This document shows, one piece after another, positions 1-9,249 of a DNA stretch of 36,464 bases. Location of the stretch: positions 1 to 36,464 of the forward strand of contig DATGMB010000105.1 in assembly GCA_035293845.1 (NCBI GenBank). Reading direction: 5' to 3'. The position numbers and the translations under genes were made by a program. Origin of the DNA: DATGMB01 sp035293845. GTDB lineage: Bacteria > Acidobacteriota > Terriglobia > Bryobacterales > Bryobacteraceae. Under the pieces are notes generated by a model. It saw only the letters and a list, made by a program, of their open reading frames with translations, did no database searches and had not been told where the DNA came from. Within the stretch, counting starts at the first letter, position 1, and each line of letters starts with the position of its first letter.

Positions 1-92
1 TGCAGCACCGGGCCGGTCGACTGCGCGCTGGCCAGACCCGTAAACAGGGCCAAGCCAGTCAACGCAAGAAGACTTTTGCGAAAACTAACCAT
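1..92 (-). CDS. N-terminus of a secreted protein (partial, runs off left edge)
   Basis: Only the first 30 codons are in the window. The ATG at 92..90 is preceded by AAGGAG at 104..99 with a 6-base spacer, so the start is well supported. The translation begins MVSFRKSLLALTGLALFTGL and continues ASAQSTGPVL: a short basic n-region, a hydrophobic core, and an A-S-A/Q signal peptidase I site near residue 23. The mature protein lies outside the window, so its function cannot be called. A sigma70-like promoter on the same strand at 387..359 could drive it with a leader of about 255 bases. Confidence 0.7.
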   Translation of the reverse strand, partial: MVSFRKSLLALTGLALFTGLASAQSTGPVL

Positions 93-358
93 TTCCTTCT
101 CCTTGTGAATTTGCGTAATTGAATCGGTCGAAGTTCTCTTCCAACCTGAGCCTCAAACGTACAACTTGAAACCGTTCAGACAACCTAGGGAACTTCTCCG
201 TGTCGGGCGGAGAGCTATTCAAATCCATCGGTCACCAAGCTGACCGTTGGGCCTCACTGAAGTTGGTTCCGGGGGCGCATTTCTCTGTATTTTTATCGTC
301 TGCGCTTCTCCGGAAACGAACACAAAATTGCGGATATGAACCGGACGCGGTAAAGATA

Positions 359-387
359 TACATAACTGATTGCCCGCCGCATGTCAA
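359..387 (-). promoter_or_regulatory. Sigma70-like promoter upstream of the secreted protein at 92
   Basis: Read on the minus strand, a perfect TTGACA (387..382) is followed by a 17-base spacer and TATGTA (364..359), then more TAT-rich sequence. The -10 is imperfect. The next minus-strand gene starts 267 bases further on at 92, so the leader would be long. It contains a small hairpin (CGGTCA/TGACCG, 229-246). The rest of the 93-520 gap shows no convincing gene on either strand. Confidence 0.45.
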
Positions 388-520
388 GAGAAATTCTTTG
401 CCTTCAGCGGCTAAGCGCCTTCGCACGCCATCCCGGTGCATGATCCTCGAAACTGCGCCGATTACACCACGGAACGGTTGTCAGAGTCAATGGTTTCGCA
501 TCAAACGGACCTATTTTTTC

Positions 521-3500
521 TCATTGCACCGCGACGTTCACCACATTACTCGTTATTCCGCCCTGCTGGAGCGCCAAGGTACCTCCGAGGCCCGGCGGGG
601 TGTTAGCCGGAACCACGACGTTTACCTGATACAGTCCGGGAAATCCTGGAGTCTGGCCCGCAAACGACGGCTTCAGCGTCTGGCCGTTTAGTACTACACT
701 TACCGGAGTTACTACGGATTGCAACTGTCCCTGTGACGCCGTCACTCCGAGGCCGGTGCAATAGATTACCAGCGCCTGGCCGCGCGGCAACGGGTTCGAC
801 GGGCTGTTGAGGGCGCCGTCCTGATTCGTGATGGCCCCCAGCCTTCCAATCTGGAAAATCGCTGGCGCGGCCGCGGCGACCGCTACCGTCTGCTGCGCCG
901 CGCCAAATGCGGACACCACGTGCACGGTGTGGTTACCCGGGGATATCCCGGGCGGCACCACGGCGTTGACCTGAAATGGCGATGCCAGCAGCACCGTCGC
1001 CGGCGTGCCATCGAAATCCAGGGTGGTGGCCGTTGCCGGTCCGGCCAGGCCCGTCCCGAAGATCGTCACGACGCCGCCGGGCGCGATTCCAGGGCTGAAC
1101 GTCGCGCCATTGACGATCCCGTCGTCGGCGAAGCTCGCCGCCTGCGGCGCGACCGTCAGGTTCAACTGGCTGCGCGTGGCCGCATAGGTCGCCGGGGCGC
1201 TGCCGGAGAGATCGAAGCGCTGCCCGGCGGTCGCGAGATCGGTCAAAAACGCATGGAACGGCTGCCCCGCACCGACCGAGATCTGGTACGCGGGCTGAAG
1301 GCCGTCGCAGAGATCGAGCCGTGAAACTGCCGCGCCGCCCGCCGGCGGGTTGCCGCTCGAATCGATGGCGTCCCAAAGATCCACGGGCACACCGCAGGCC
1401 CCGGCCGCGGATTGCACATCGAGCGCCAGCGTGCTCATGAGCGCCGGCGGCTGCGAGAGCGCGCCGGTGAGGAAGCGCGTTGCGGAAGGCGCCCGCAGCG
1501 CGAACCGCACCACGCCCGCGATCGACGCTTTCCAGTTCGCGCCGCCCGCGCTGAAGCCGTTCAGGTAATCGTTCAGGTTCGTGCGCGCAAAGAATGGGTT
1601 CGGATCCTGAATGACGATCGATCCATCCGCCGCGACGCCAATCGCCACCACGAAATTTCCACCCGCCGGAGCGCCGTTCTGCGAGAGGGCGAGCGAAACG
1701 AGCGCCGGTTCGCCCTGCGCGAGGAGATCGGCGATCGTGGAGACGGCGGCCGGCGCTACCGCCACCACATCCACTCCCCCCGTAAAATCCGCCGCGCGCC
1801 ACAAATTCACAATCTGCTCGCCGCTCTGCGACGCCGCAAGATACCCATCGCAAAGCTGGTTGCCGTTTACATCGACCGTGCAATACGACGTCAGATAGCT
1901 GTTCAGCGTCCCCGGGTCCACCTGCCCATTGGGCGCACGCAGCTCGCCGCGGTTCTGGCGGTAGCGCAGGATGGACGCCGCCGCGGTGAGCAGCGCGCCT
2001 TTCTGCCCAATCGTCGCCGTACCGTTGCCGAGCGGCGTACTGCCCGCCATGATCCAGTTCGGGAAGCCGGTGAGCGTCGATGCCGCCGCGCGCAGATAGA
2101 ACGTCACCGGCGCCTGCGCAATGCCCGACGCGGTCGCGGTAACGGCGGTCGTGCCCTCCGCCGGCGGCAGCCGCACCGCAGTGCTGGCATATCCCGAGCG
2201 ATCGGTCACCGCCGATGCCGTCGAAACCACCGCGCCCGGCGCGGCCTGGAACGTGACCGCCGCGCCGGCGACGGGCGCGCCCCCGGCATCCACAAGCTGC
2301 ACCTGCAAGGGCGCGGCAAGCAGCGCGCCCGGCGGACCGGTCTGGTTATCGCCCTGCACTTTACTCATCTGGACGCGGTGATCGTTGAAGCCGTTGATGG
2401 TGAGGGTCCCATCCGCTGTCGCGCTGCTTGCCGTGTCCGCCGCGTGGATCGCGACCGTGGCGCTCCTGGCCGTAAGCGGAACTGCCATCTGCCAGCTATA
2501 AGCGCCGTTGGGCGTGCTGACGGTGAAATCCGGCTCGCCCGCGACGGAGATCCGGAGCGTCGCGCCGTTGGCGAAACCCGTCACCGCGAGCCGCACCGTG
2601 CCGCCCGCCGTCACCGCAGCCGGCGAGACGATCACCGCGGGCACGCGCGGCGCGAGGTGCTCGGACGCCGCCGCATCGCCCGGCGCATAAGTGACGGAGC
2701 CGCCCTCGAAATTCTGCTGGCGCAGGCCGCCGCTCGAAAATTCATCGCTCACGGGCATGCCGAGGTCGCCTGCGGGCCCGCCGAGTTGCGTGTAGCGCGC
2801 CAGGATCAGACCGCTCACGAAATACGCCTGGCCGGCGCGCGGTCCCGCCGTGGCGCCATAAATCGCGCCGCCGCGGAAGCTCTGCTGCTGGCCGGAATTA
2901 GCACCCGGCGTCGTGAACGGCGCGGCGTCCGATTGCGGCAGCCCGGCCGCGCCGGTTTCGTACCCCATCAGCGTCCATTTGCTCAGAATGACACCGCTCA
3001 CCAGCCGCACCGGATTGCCGCTCAATGCCGCGTTGTTGGCGAATAGCTGCGTCCCGCCGGCGCTGGCATCGCTCGCGGGATACCCCAGGCTGCCGGCCGG
3101 CCCGCCGAGCGCCTGATATGCCGCGAGCAGCGGCCCGGCGACGACGTACGCCGTTCCCAGCGTGTCCGATTGCGCCACCATGACGAGCGACCCGCCGGCA
3201 GCCGGAAGCATCTGCACATAGCCATTCGCCACGCGCATCGCCGGCGAGGGCACGGGCGCCGCCACCGTAATCCTGTTGCGCGCGAGCGCGCTCACGAAGG
3301 CCTGCTGCACGTTGGCCGGCGCGCCATCGCCGATCTGGCAGCAGGGCGCGGTCACGACGAAATTCACCTTGGCGCTGGCAACTCCCCCGCTCGAAGCCTG
3401 CACGCTGGCTGCTCCCGGCCCGACCGCCGTGACGACCGCGCTGGCCGGCGCTCCGTTGGCGGCGGGCGTGGCCTGCACGCTGACGACCTGGGCGTTGGTG

Positions 3501-5092
3501 GTGGTCCAGGAGACCGGGCGGCCGGTAAGCGCCGTGATTCCATCGGGCGCGAACGGCGTGGCGGTCAGGGTCACGGTCTGTCCGAGGCTCAGTGCGGTGC
3601 TGCTTCCCGGAGCGGCGCCGCCGAGCTTCACGGAAGCTACCGGCACGAGCAGCGTCGGTCCGGTCGCAGCCGTATATTGCAACGCGCCGCCTTCGAAATT
3701 CTGCTGCACCAGGCCGCTCGAGTTGATCTGCAGCGCCTCGCTCGTGGGCAGGCCCAACTGGCCCGAAGGACCGCCGAGGCTGACGTACAGGTCGTAGAGC
3801 GGCTCGATGACGCCGAAGATTTTGCCCTTGTTGGCGCCTGAAGTGATCGAGTAGATGCCGCCCGCCGCGCCACCTGAATTGGGAACGCCGAAGCTCTGCA
3901 CCGTGTACTGCGTCCCGGCGGCCGCGGGCGGGATCGGCGCGGCGACCTGGCTCGCCACCTGCGCGCTGACCGGCCGGCCCGGCCCGGTGATTCCGCCGAG
4001 CGCGATCCACTCGGTGTAGAAGGCCCCGGTAATCGAAAAGTTCTGCCCAGCGGTGATGGCCTGGGAATAAGCGAACAGCGCCACCCCTTTATCGAACGTG
4101 TCCCACTGGCAGAAGTTGGCGGGGTCGAAGGACGGGCAGGTCTGCGTATCCATGGTGGGATATCCGGCGGTGCCGACGCCGGTCGAGCTATAGAAGCTGT
4201 AGAGCGGCGCGAGAAGCTGGTAAACGGGCGTCTGCGGGGGCGCGGTCGCCATGTCCGCAGTGACGAGCGCGAGCTTCACGCCGGAGTCGTTGTTGGCGTC
4301 CGCGAATTCCTGCACGTAGCCGTTCGAGCCGAGCGTCTTCACCGTCCCGAGCGGCGGCAGTGAAACCAACTGGCTGAACCCGTTGCGCTGGAAGGCCTGC
4401 TGGAAGAGATAGGGCAGCGCGCCGGGCGCTCCGTCGCCGACCTGAATCGCGTTGTTCAGCGTGATCGTCGCAGTGCCCGTGGCAACGGCTCCGTCGGCGT
4501 TGGTGGCCGTCGCCGTGACTGTCACCTTCTGGCTGACCGGGATGCTAGGTGGTGCGAGGTAATAAGCGGTAATGGCGCCGCTGGGGTAGATTGTCCCCAC
4601 CGATGGATTCAGGGACCATGCCACGGTACCGGTTGCGCCTCCCGCGAAGGTAGCCGTGAAGACCTGGCTGGCACTCTGGGTGAGCGTGACGGTCGAAGGC
4701 GATACCGTGACGCCGAAGGGCACGAGAGTAATCTGGACGGTATTGCTGGAAGTGCCATCCGCGTTGCTGGTCGCGGTCACGCTGACGGTTTGCGCCGCCG
4801 CGATGGGAGTGGGAGCCGTATACGTGATCCTGGTTTGGCCGTTACTCGTGGACGGCGTGCCGACGACCGCGCCGGTGACCGAGGGGTTGAAGTGAAACGT
4901 GACGGCCGTGTTGGGCGTGCCCGTAACCGCGGCCGTCAGGGTACAGACCTGGCCCGCAGATAAAGCACATCCGCTCCCCGAGGCGGAAGAGGCACCGAGG
5001 GTGACCAGGATCGTCTGGCCGTGCAAGGCGCCCGCCAGAAAGGCCAGAGGCAGCACGCGCGCAAAAAGAGCAATCGACCGGTGAGGGCGCAC
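521..5092 (-). CDS. Giant secreted Ig-like/LGFP-repeat protein with degenerate C39-like domain and TIGR03437-type C-terminus
   Basis: This 1523-residue protein starts at a GTG (5092..5090) that opens directly into a signal peptide (MRPHRSIALFARVLPLAFLA, cleavage near ALHG/Q). Residues about 25-215 are Ig-like bacterial surface repeats rich in Thr/Ser/Val. Regions around 400-460 and 640-810 carry LGFP-type repeats (LGGPSGQLGLP, LGGPAGSLGYP, LGGPAGDLGMP). Another Ig-like domain follows at about 830-1000. Residues about 1010-1200 resemble a C39-like peptidase fold, but the catalytic Cys and His positions are Ala and Asn. The last 200 residues (from about 1325, IVNGATFSPG) match the C-terminal Ig-like domain typical of Solibacter proteins (TIGR03437-type). 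An adhesin or structural surface role is inferred; no enzyme activity is predicted. A long plus-strand frame overlaps it but is only a codon-usage shadow. Confidence 0.85.
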   Translation of the reverse strand: MRPHRSIALFARVLPLAFLAGALHGQTILVTLGASSASGSGCALSAGQVCTLTAAVTGTPNTAVTFHFNPSVTGAVVGTPSTSNGQTRITYTAPTPIAAAQTVSVTATSNADGTSSNTVQITLVPFGVTVSPSTVTLTQSASQVFTATFAGGATGTVAWSLNPSVGTIYPSGAITAYYLAPPSIPVSQKVTVTATATNADGAVATGTATITLNNAIQVGDGAPGALPYLFQQAFQRNGFSQLVSLPPLGTVKTLGSNGYVQEFADANNDSGVKLALVTADMATAPPQTPVYQLLAPLYSFYSSTGVGTAGYPTMDTQTCPSFDPANFCQWDTFDKGVALFAYSQAITAGQNFSITGAFYTEWIALGGITGPGRPVSAQVASQVAAPIPPAAAGTQYTVQSFGVPNSGGAAGGIYSITSGANKGKIFGVIEPLYDLYVSLGGPSGQLGLPTSEALQINSSGLVQQNFEGGALQYTAATGPTLLVPVASVKLGGAAPGSSTALSLGQTVTLTATPFAPDGITALTGRPVSWTTTNAQVVSVQATPAANGAPASAVVTAVGPGAASVQASSGGVASAKVNFVVTAPCCQIGDGAPANVQQAFVSALARNRITVAAPVPSPAMRVANGYVQMLPAAGGSLVMVAQSDTLGTAYVVAGPLLAAYQALGGPAGSLGYPASDASAGGTQLFANNAALSGNPVRLVSGVILSKWTLMGYETGAAGLPQSDAAPFTTPGANSGQQQSFRGGAIYGATAGPRAGQAYFVSGLILARYTQLGGPAGDLGMPVSDEFSSGGLRQQNFEGGSVTYAPGDAAASEHLAPRVPAVIVSPAAVTAGGTVRLAVTGFANGATLRISVAGEPDFTVSTPNGAYSWQMAVPLTARSATVAIHAADTASSATADGTLTINGFNDHRVQMSKVQGDNQTGPPGALLAAPLQVQLVDAGGAPVAGAAVTFQAAPGAVVSTASAVTDRSGYASTAVRLPPAEGTTAVTATASGIAQAPVTFYLRAAASTLTGFPNWIMAGSTPLGNGTATIGQKGALLTAAASILRYRQNRGELRAPNGQVDPGTLNSYLTSYCTVDVNGNQLCDGYLAASQSGEQIVNLWRAADFTGGVDVVAVAPAAVSTIADLLAQGEPALVSLALSQNGAPAGGNFVVAIGVAADGSIVIQDPNPFFARTNLNDYLNGFSAGGANWKASIAGVVRFALRAPSATRFLTGALSQPPALMSTLALDVQSAAGACGVPVDLWDAIDSSGNPPAGGAAVSRLDLCDGLQPAYQISVGAGQPFHAFLTDLATAGQRFDLSGSAPATYAATRSQLNLTVAPQAASFADDGIVNGATFSPGIAPGGVVTIFGTGLAGPATATTLDFDGTPATVLLASPFQVNAVVPPGISPGNHTVHVVSAFGAAQQTVAVAAAAPAIFQIGRLGAITNQDGALNSPSNPLPRGQALVIYCTGLGVTASQGQLQSVVTPVSVVLNGQTLKPSFAGQTPGFPGLYQVNVVVPANTPPGLGGTLALQQGGITSNVVNVAVQ

Positions 5093-5294
5093 AAGTATCC
5101 CGCTATCTTAATATGCTGCAAACCCGAGCGCGCGGACCGTAGTTGCGCGCGGCGGCGCGAGTCGCCGCCCGCGCGGCCGGGCCAGCCCGAAAAGGAGAGC
5201 CCGTCTCCGAAGCCGCCGAACCGATTTGGTGTCATTCTCACGGCGGCGGAGTCCGCTGTGCGGAAACTCCCGGTCCGAAACGTCAGCGGTCCCA

Positions 5295-5300
5295 TACGAT
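5295..5300 (+). promoter_or_regulatory. TACGAT -10-like element before formate dehydrogenase
   Basis: TACGAT lies directly before an AGGAGG (5301-5306) and the GTG start at 5308. The same hexamer precedes three other genes in the window. No good -35 is visible. If used as a -10, transcription would begin at about the start codon and the AGGAGG would not be transcribed, so the two signals are mutually exclusive; the real promoter could lie further upstream in 5093-5290. Confidence 0.25.
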
Positions 5301-5307
5301 AGGAGGC

Positions 5308-8300
5308 GTGAAACTTCCCTGGCCGCTTCTCCGCCAGATCGCAGCGCGCGACTTCACCGCTTTCGATGGGCCGGCGATCTCCTCCCGCACCCGCGCGCTC
5401 GCTCCCCGCACCCGCACGGCGGACAAAGTGGTCAAATCCATTTGCCCGTACTGCGCGGTCGGCTGCGGCCAGGATGTCTACGTCCGCGACGGCAGGATTC
5501 TCGATATCGAGGGCGATCCCGAAAGCCCTATTTCCCGCGGCTGTCTCTGCCCCAAAGGCGCTGCCACGTTTCAGCTCGTCACCGGCTCCTGGCGCGAGCA
5601 CCGCGTCCTCTATCGCCGCCCCGGCGGCCGCGACTGGGAGACCATTCCGCTCGATCGCGCCATGGACATGGTCGCGGAACGGGTGCGGCGCACGCGCGAC
5701 GCCACGTGGGAAGACACGGACCGCGAGGGCAAACCGCTGCACCGCACGCTCGGTATCGCGCACCTCGGCGGCGCGACGCTCGACAACGAAGAGAACTACG
5801 TCATCAAGAAGCTCTTCACCGCGCTGGGCATGGTGCAGATCGAAAACCAGGCCCGTATATGACACTCCGCCACGGTCCCCAGTCTGGGGACCTCGTTCGG
5901 ACGCGGCGGCGCCACCACATTCCAGCAGGATCTGCAGAACGCCGACTGCATCATCATTGAAGGCTCGAACATGGCGGAGTGCCACCCCGTCGGCTTTCAG
6001 TGGGTGATGGAGGCCAAGCGGCGCGGCGCGGTGATTATCCATGTGGACCCACGGTACACGCGCACGAGCGCGGTCGCCGATATTCACGTGCCCATCCGCG
6101 CGGGCAGCGATATCGCGTTCCTCGGCGGCATCATCCGCTACATCATCGAAAACCGCCGCGAGTTCCGCGAGTACGTGGTGAACTACACCAACGCCGCCGC
6201 GATCGTCTCCGACGATTTCCGCGATACCGAAGACCTCGACGGCCTCTTCAGCGGCTGGGATAGCGAAGCCAACGATTACGAAATCGATTCCTGGTCCTAC
6301 CGCGGCCGCGGGCCAACCGCAGCCGTCGGCGCCGGGAAGCTGGCAACCGGCCAGCCGGCCTCGGAGCGCGCACAGATGGGCAAGGCGCCGGAAACCGATC
6401 CCACGCTCGAGCACCCGCGCTGCGTGTTCCAGATCCTTCGCCGCCATTACTCGCGGTACACGCCGGAGATGGTGGAGGAGACCTGCGGCATCCCGCGCGA
6501 GCTGTTCCTCAAAGTCGCGAAAACCCTTTGCGACAACTCCGGCCGCGAGCGCACTTCGGCCTTCTGCTACGCGGTCGGCTGGACGCAGCATTCTATGGGC
6601 GTGCAGTATATCCGCACGGCGTGCATCGTGCAGGGACTCCTCGGCAACATCGGCCGGCCGGGCGGCGGAATTATGGCCCTGCGCGGCCACGCCTCGATTC
6701 AAGGATCGACCGATATCCCCACGCTCTTCGACCTGCTGCCCGGGTATCTCAAAATGCCGAAGGCGAACCAGGACGTCACGTTCGAGAAATACCTGGAGCA
6801 CAACGAAGCCCACGGCGGCTGGTGGACCGAATTCCCCAAGTACATCGTCTCGCTGCTCAAGGCCTGGTACGGCGAACACGCCACGCGCGAGAACGACTGG
6901 TGCTACGGCTACCTTCCGCGCCTGACCGGCGACCACTCCCACATGACCACCTACGCGGCCATGGCCGATGGCCTCGTCAAAGGCTACTGCATCATCGGCG
7001 AGAACCCGGTGGTGGGCTCGATGAATGGCGGCTTTCAGACCGCGGCGATGCGCAAGCTGGAGTGGCTCGTGGTCCGCGATTTCGCCCTCACCGAGACCGC
7101 CAATTTCTGGAAGGAAGCGCCGGAGGAAATCCAGACCGAGGTCTTTTTCTTCCCCGCCGCGGCGCACACCGAAAAGGACGGCAGCTTCACCAACACGCAG
7201 CGCCTGCTGCAGTGGCACTACAAGGCCGTCGAACCGCCCGGCGACTGCCGCAGCGATCTCGATTTCATTCTCGATCTGGGCCGGCGGCTCCAACGGCTGT
7301 ACCGCGATTCGGCCGATCCCAAGGACCGCCCGATTCAGCACCTTTCGTGGGACCACTCCGATGCCGAGGCCGTGCTGCGCGAGGTCAACGGCTTCGAAAC
7401 GGCGACACGCAAGCTGGTCACCGGCTTCACCGAATTGAAAGACGACGGCTCGACGGCGTGCGGCTGCTGGATCTACAGCGGCGTCTACGCCGGCGGAACG
7501 AACCATGCGGCGCGCCGGAAACCGGGACGCGAGCAATCCTGGGTCGCGCCCGAGTGGGGATGGGCGTGGCCGCACAACCGGCGCATCCTTTATAATCGCG
7601 CCTCCGCGGACCCCGAAGGGCGGCCGTGGTCTGAGCGCAAGGCCTACATCTGGTGGGATGAGAAGGAACGCCGCTGGACCGGCCACGACGAGCCCGATTT
7701 CATTCCCGGCCGCCCGCCTTCCTACCGCCCGCCCGCGGACGCCCGCGGCACCGATACCATCAGCGGCGACGATCCGTTCATGATGAACGGGGACGGCAAA
7801 GCCTGGCTCTTCGCGCCGCAGGGATTGCTGGATGGCCCGCTCCCCACGCACTACGAGCCGCAGGAATCCGTAATCCGCAATCCGCTCTACGGCCAGCAGT
7901 GCAACCCCGCGCGCATGGAGTGGATGCGCCAGGAGAACCCCTACCATCGCGCCTGGGGCGATCCCGAATTCCCCTACGCGTTGACCACCTACCGCCTCAC
8001 CGAGCACCACACCGCCGGCGGGATGTCGCGCTGGCTTTCCTGGCTGGCGGAGCTGCAGCCCGAGATGTTCTGCGAGGTCTCGCCCGAACTGGCCGCGGAA
8101 AAGGGGCTGAAGAACGGCGGCTGGGCGCGCATCCGGACCGCGCGCGCCTCGGTATGCGCCCGCGTCCTGGTGACCGGCCGGCTGCGGCCGCTGCGCATCC
8201 ACGGCCGCACGGTGCACCAGATCGGCCTGCCGTATCACTGGGGAAGCCAGGGCCTGGTGCGCGGCGATTCCGCAAATTTTCTGATTTCGTTCGTCGCCGA

Positions 8301-8496
8301 CCCCAACATTTCGATTCAGGAATCGAAAGCTTTCACCGGCGACATCGAAGCGCTTACGTCGCCCGTGGCGGCTGGGCGTGCCAGGCCCGCGGCCGATGCC
8401 TTCGCGCCGCCCCGCGACCTCCCGCCCGCGCGCAATAAAAAGCCCGGGCGCCACGGCGTCATCGCCGCGCGCAGCCCGGAAGGCGAGGAAACTTGA
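5308..8496 (+). CDS. fdnG: Selenocysteine-containing formate dehydrogenase, FDH-N-type catalytic alpha subunit
   Basis: The gene oxidises formate to CO2 at a molybdenum/tungsten bis-MGD centre. An in-frame TGA at 5860-5862 splits it into two open frames that together make a full-length 1062-residue subunit. The context around the TGA is N-Q-A-R-I-U-H-S-A-T-V, the conserved selenocysteine site of this family (Sec185), and a SECIS hairpin follows. The N-terminal [4Fe-4S] site is CPYCAVGC (Cys46, 49, 53) plus the Cys of GCLCPKG. Downstream sequence such as HPVGFQWVMEAKRRGA is typical FdnG. The GTG start at 5308 has AGGAGG only one base away, which is unusually close, but no other in-frame start exists just upstream and the protein starts where relatives do. 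No twin-arginine signal is visible. It is followed after 3 bases by the beta subunit. Confidence 0.93.
5860..5892 (+). promoter_or_regulatory. Selenocysteine UGA codon and bacterial SECIS element
   Basis: The UGA (5860-5862) is followed by 11 bases and then a perfect 7-bp hairpin: GGTCCCC (5874-5880), loop AGTCT (5881-5885), GGGGACC (5886-5892). The 11-base spacing and the small loop containing GU match the E. coli fdhF/fdnG SECIS layout as I remember it. SelB would recruit Sec-tRNA here, so the genome must also hold selA, selB, selC and selD, none of which are in this window. Confidence 0.85.
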
Positions 8497-8499
8497 CCC

Positions 8500-9249
8500 A
8501 TGCCCACCGGCTTCTTCACCGACACCACGGTTTGCATCGGCTGCAAAGCCTGCGAGGTCGCCTGCAAGCAGTGGAACCAGCTCCCCGACGACGGCTTCGC
8601 GTTCACCGGCATGTCCTACGACAACACCGGCGCGCTCGGCGCCAGCACCTGGCGGCACGTGGCTTTTGTCGAGCAGCCCGGCCGCTGGCTCATGCTCTCC
8701 GATGTCTGCAAGCATTGCCAGGACGCCGGGTGTCTCGAAGTCTGCCCCACCGGCGCGATCGTCCGCACGGAGTTCGATTCCGTCTACGTGCAACCGGACG
8801 TGTGCAACGGCTGCGGCTACTGCGTCTCCGGCTGCCCGTTCGGCGTGATCGACCGGCTGGAGGACGACGGCCGCGCCTGGAAGTGCACGCTCTGCTACGA
8901 CCGCCAGGTAGACCGGATGGAGCCCGCCTGCGCAAAGGCGTGTCCCACCGATTCCATTCTCTTTGGCGACGTCTCCGAGCTGCGCGAAATCGCCCGCCGG
9001 CGCGTGGAGCAACTGCACGAGCGCGGCGTCAAAGAAGCGTACCTTTACGGCGCCGATGCCGCTTCCCAGCCTGGCACCGGCGGACTCCACGCCTTCTTTC
9101 TCTTGACCGACCGCCCGGAAATCTACAACCTGCCGCCGCAGCCCAAAGCGCCAACGAAGACCGTGCGCGAAAGCTGGCGATCGCTGGCGCTGGCCTCACT
9201 CGGCATCCTGGCCGCCGCGGTGGCTTCGGTCGCGGCCACACGAAAATGA
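8500..9249 (+). CDS. fdnH: Formate dehydrogenase beta subunit, four-cluster ferredoxin
   Basis: This 249-residue electron-transfer subunit carries electrons from the alpha subunit to the membrane anchor. Four cysteine groups are visible: CIGCKACEVAC near the N-terminus, CKHCQDAGCLEVC, CNGCGYCVSGC and CTLCYDRQ with CAKAC, enough for four [4Fe-4S] clusters as in FdnH. A hydrophobic C-terminal segment (LALASLGILAAAVASVAA) ending in TRK is a single membrane helix, again as in FdnH. It starts 3 bases after the alpha stop, and its stop overlaps the ATG of the next gene (ATGA), so the three genes form one tightly coupled operon. Confidence 0.92.
   Translation: MPTGFFTDTTVCIGCKACEVACKQWNQLPDDGFAFTGMSYDNTGALGASTWRHVAFVEQPGRWLMLSDVCKHCQDAGCLEVCPTGAIVRTEFDSVYVQPDVCNGCGYCVSGCPFGVIDRLEDDGRAWKCTLCYDRQVDRMEPACAKACPTDSILFGDVSELREIARRRVEQLHERGVKEAYLYGADAASQPGTGGLHAFFLLTDRPEIYNLPPQPKAPTKTVRESWRSLALASLGILAAAVASVAATRK

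Noticed and set aside
200..691. A 163-codon plus-strand frame between the first two genes.
   Set aside because: It runs into the end of the real minus-strand gene, has no ribosome site, and its composition is not protein-like.
1412..3046. A 544-codon plus-strand frame within the giant surface-protein gene.
   Set aside because: Arg-rich shadow of the opposite strand, which carries LGFP repeats and Ig-like domains.
5860..5862. Premature stop or frameshift making the formate dehydrogenase a pseudogene.
   Set aside because: The frame continues unchanged on both sides, the TGA is at the known selenocysteine position, and a SECIS hairpin follows at the correct spacing.
4936..9090. A 1384-codon open frame on the minus strand opposite the formate dehydrogenase genes.
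   Set aside because: It is the mirror of GC-rich codon use. The plus strand encodes clear FdnG and FdnH motifs across the same bases, and the antisense product has no recognisable domains.
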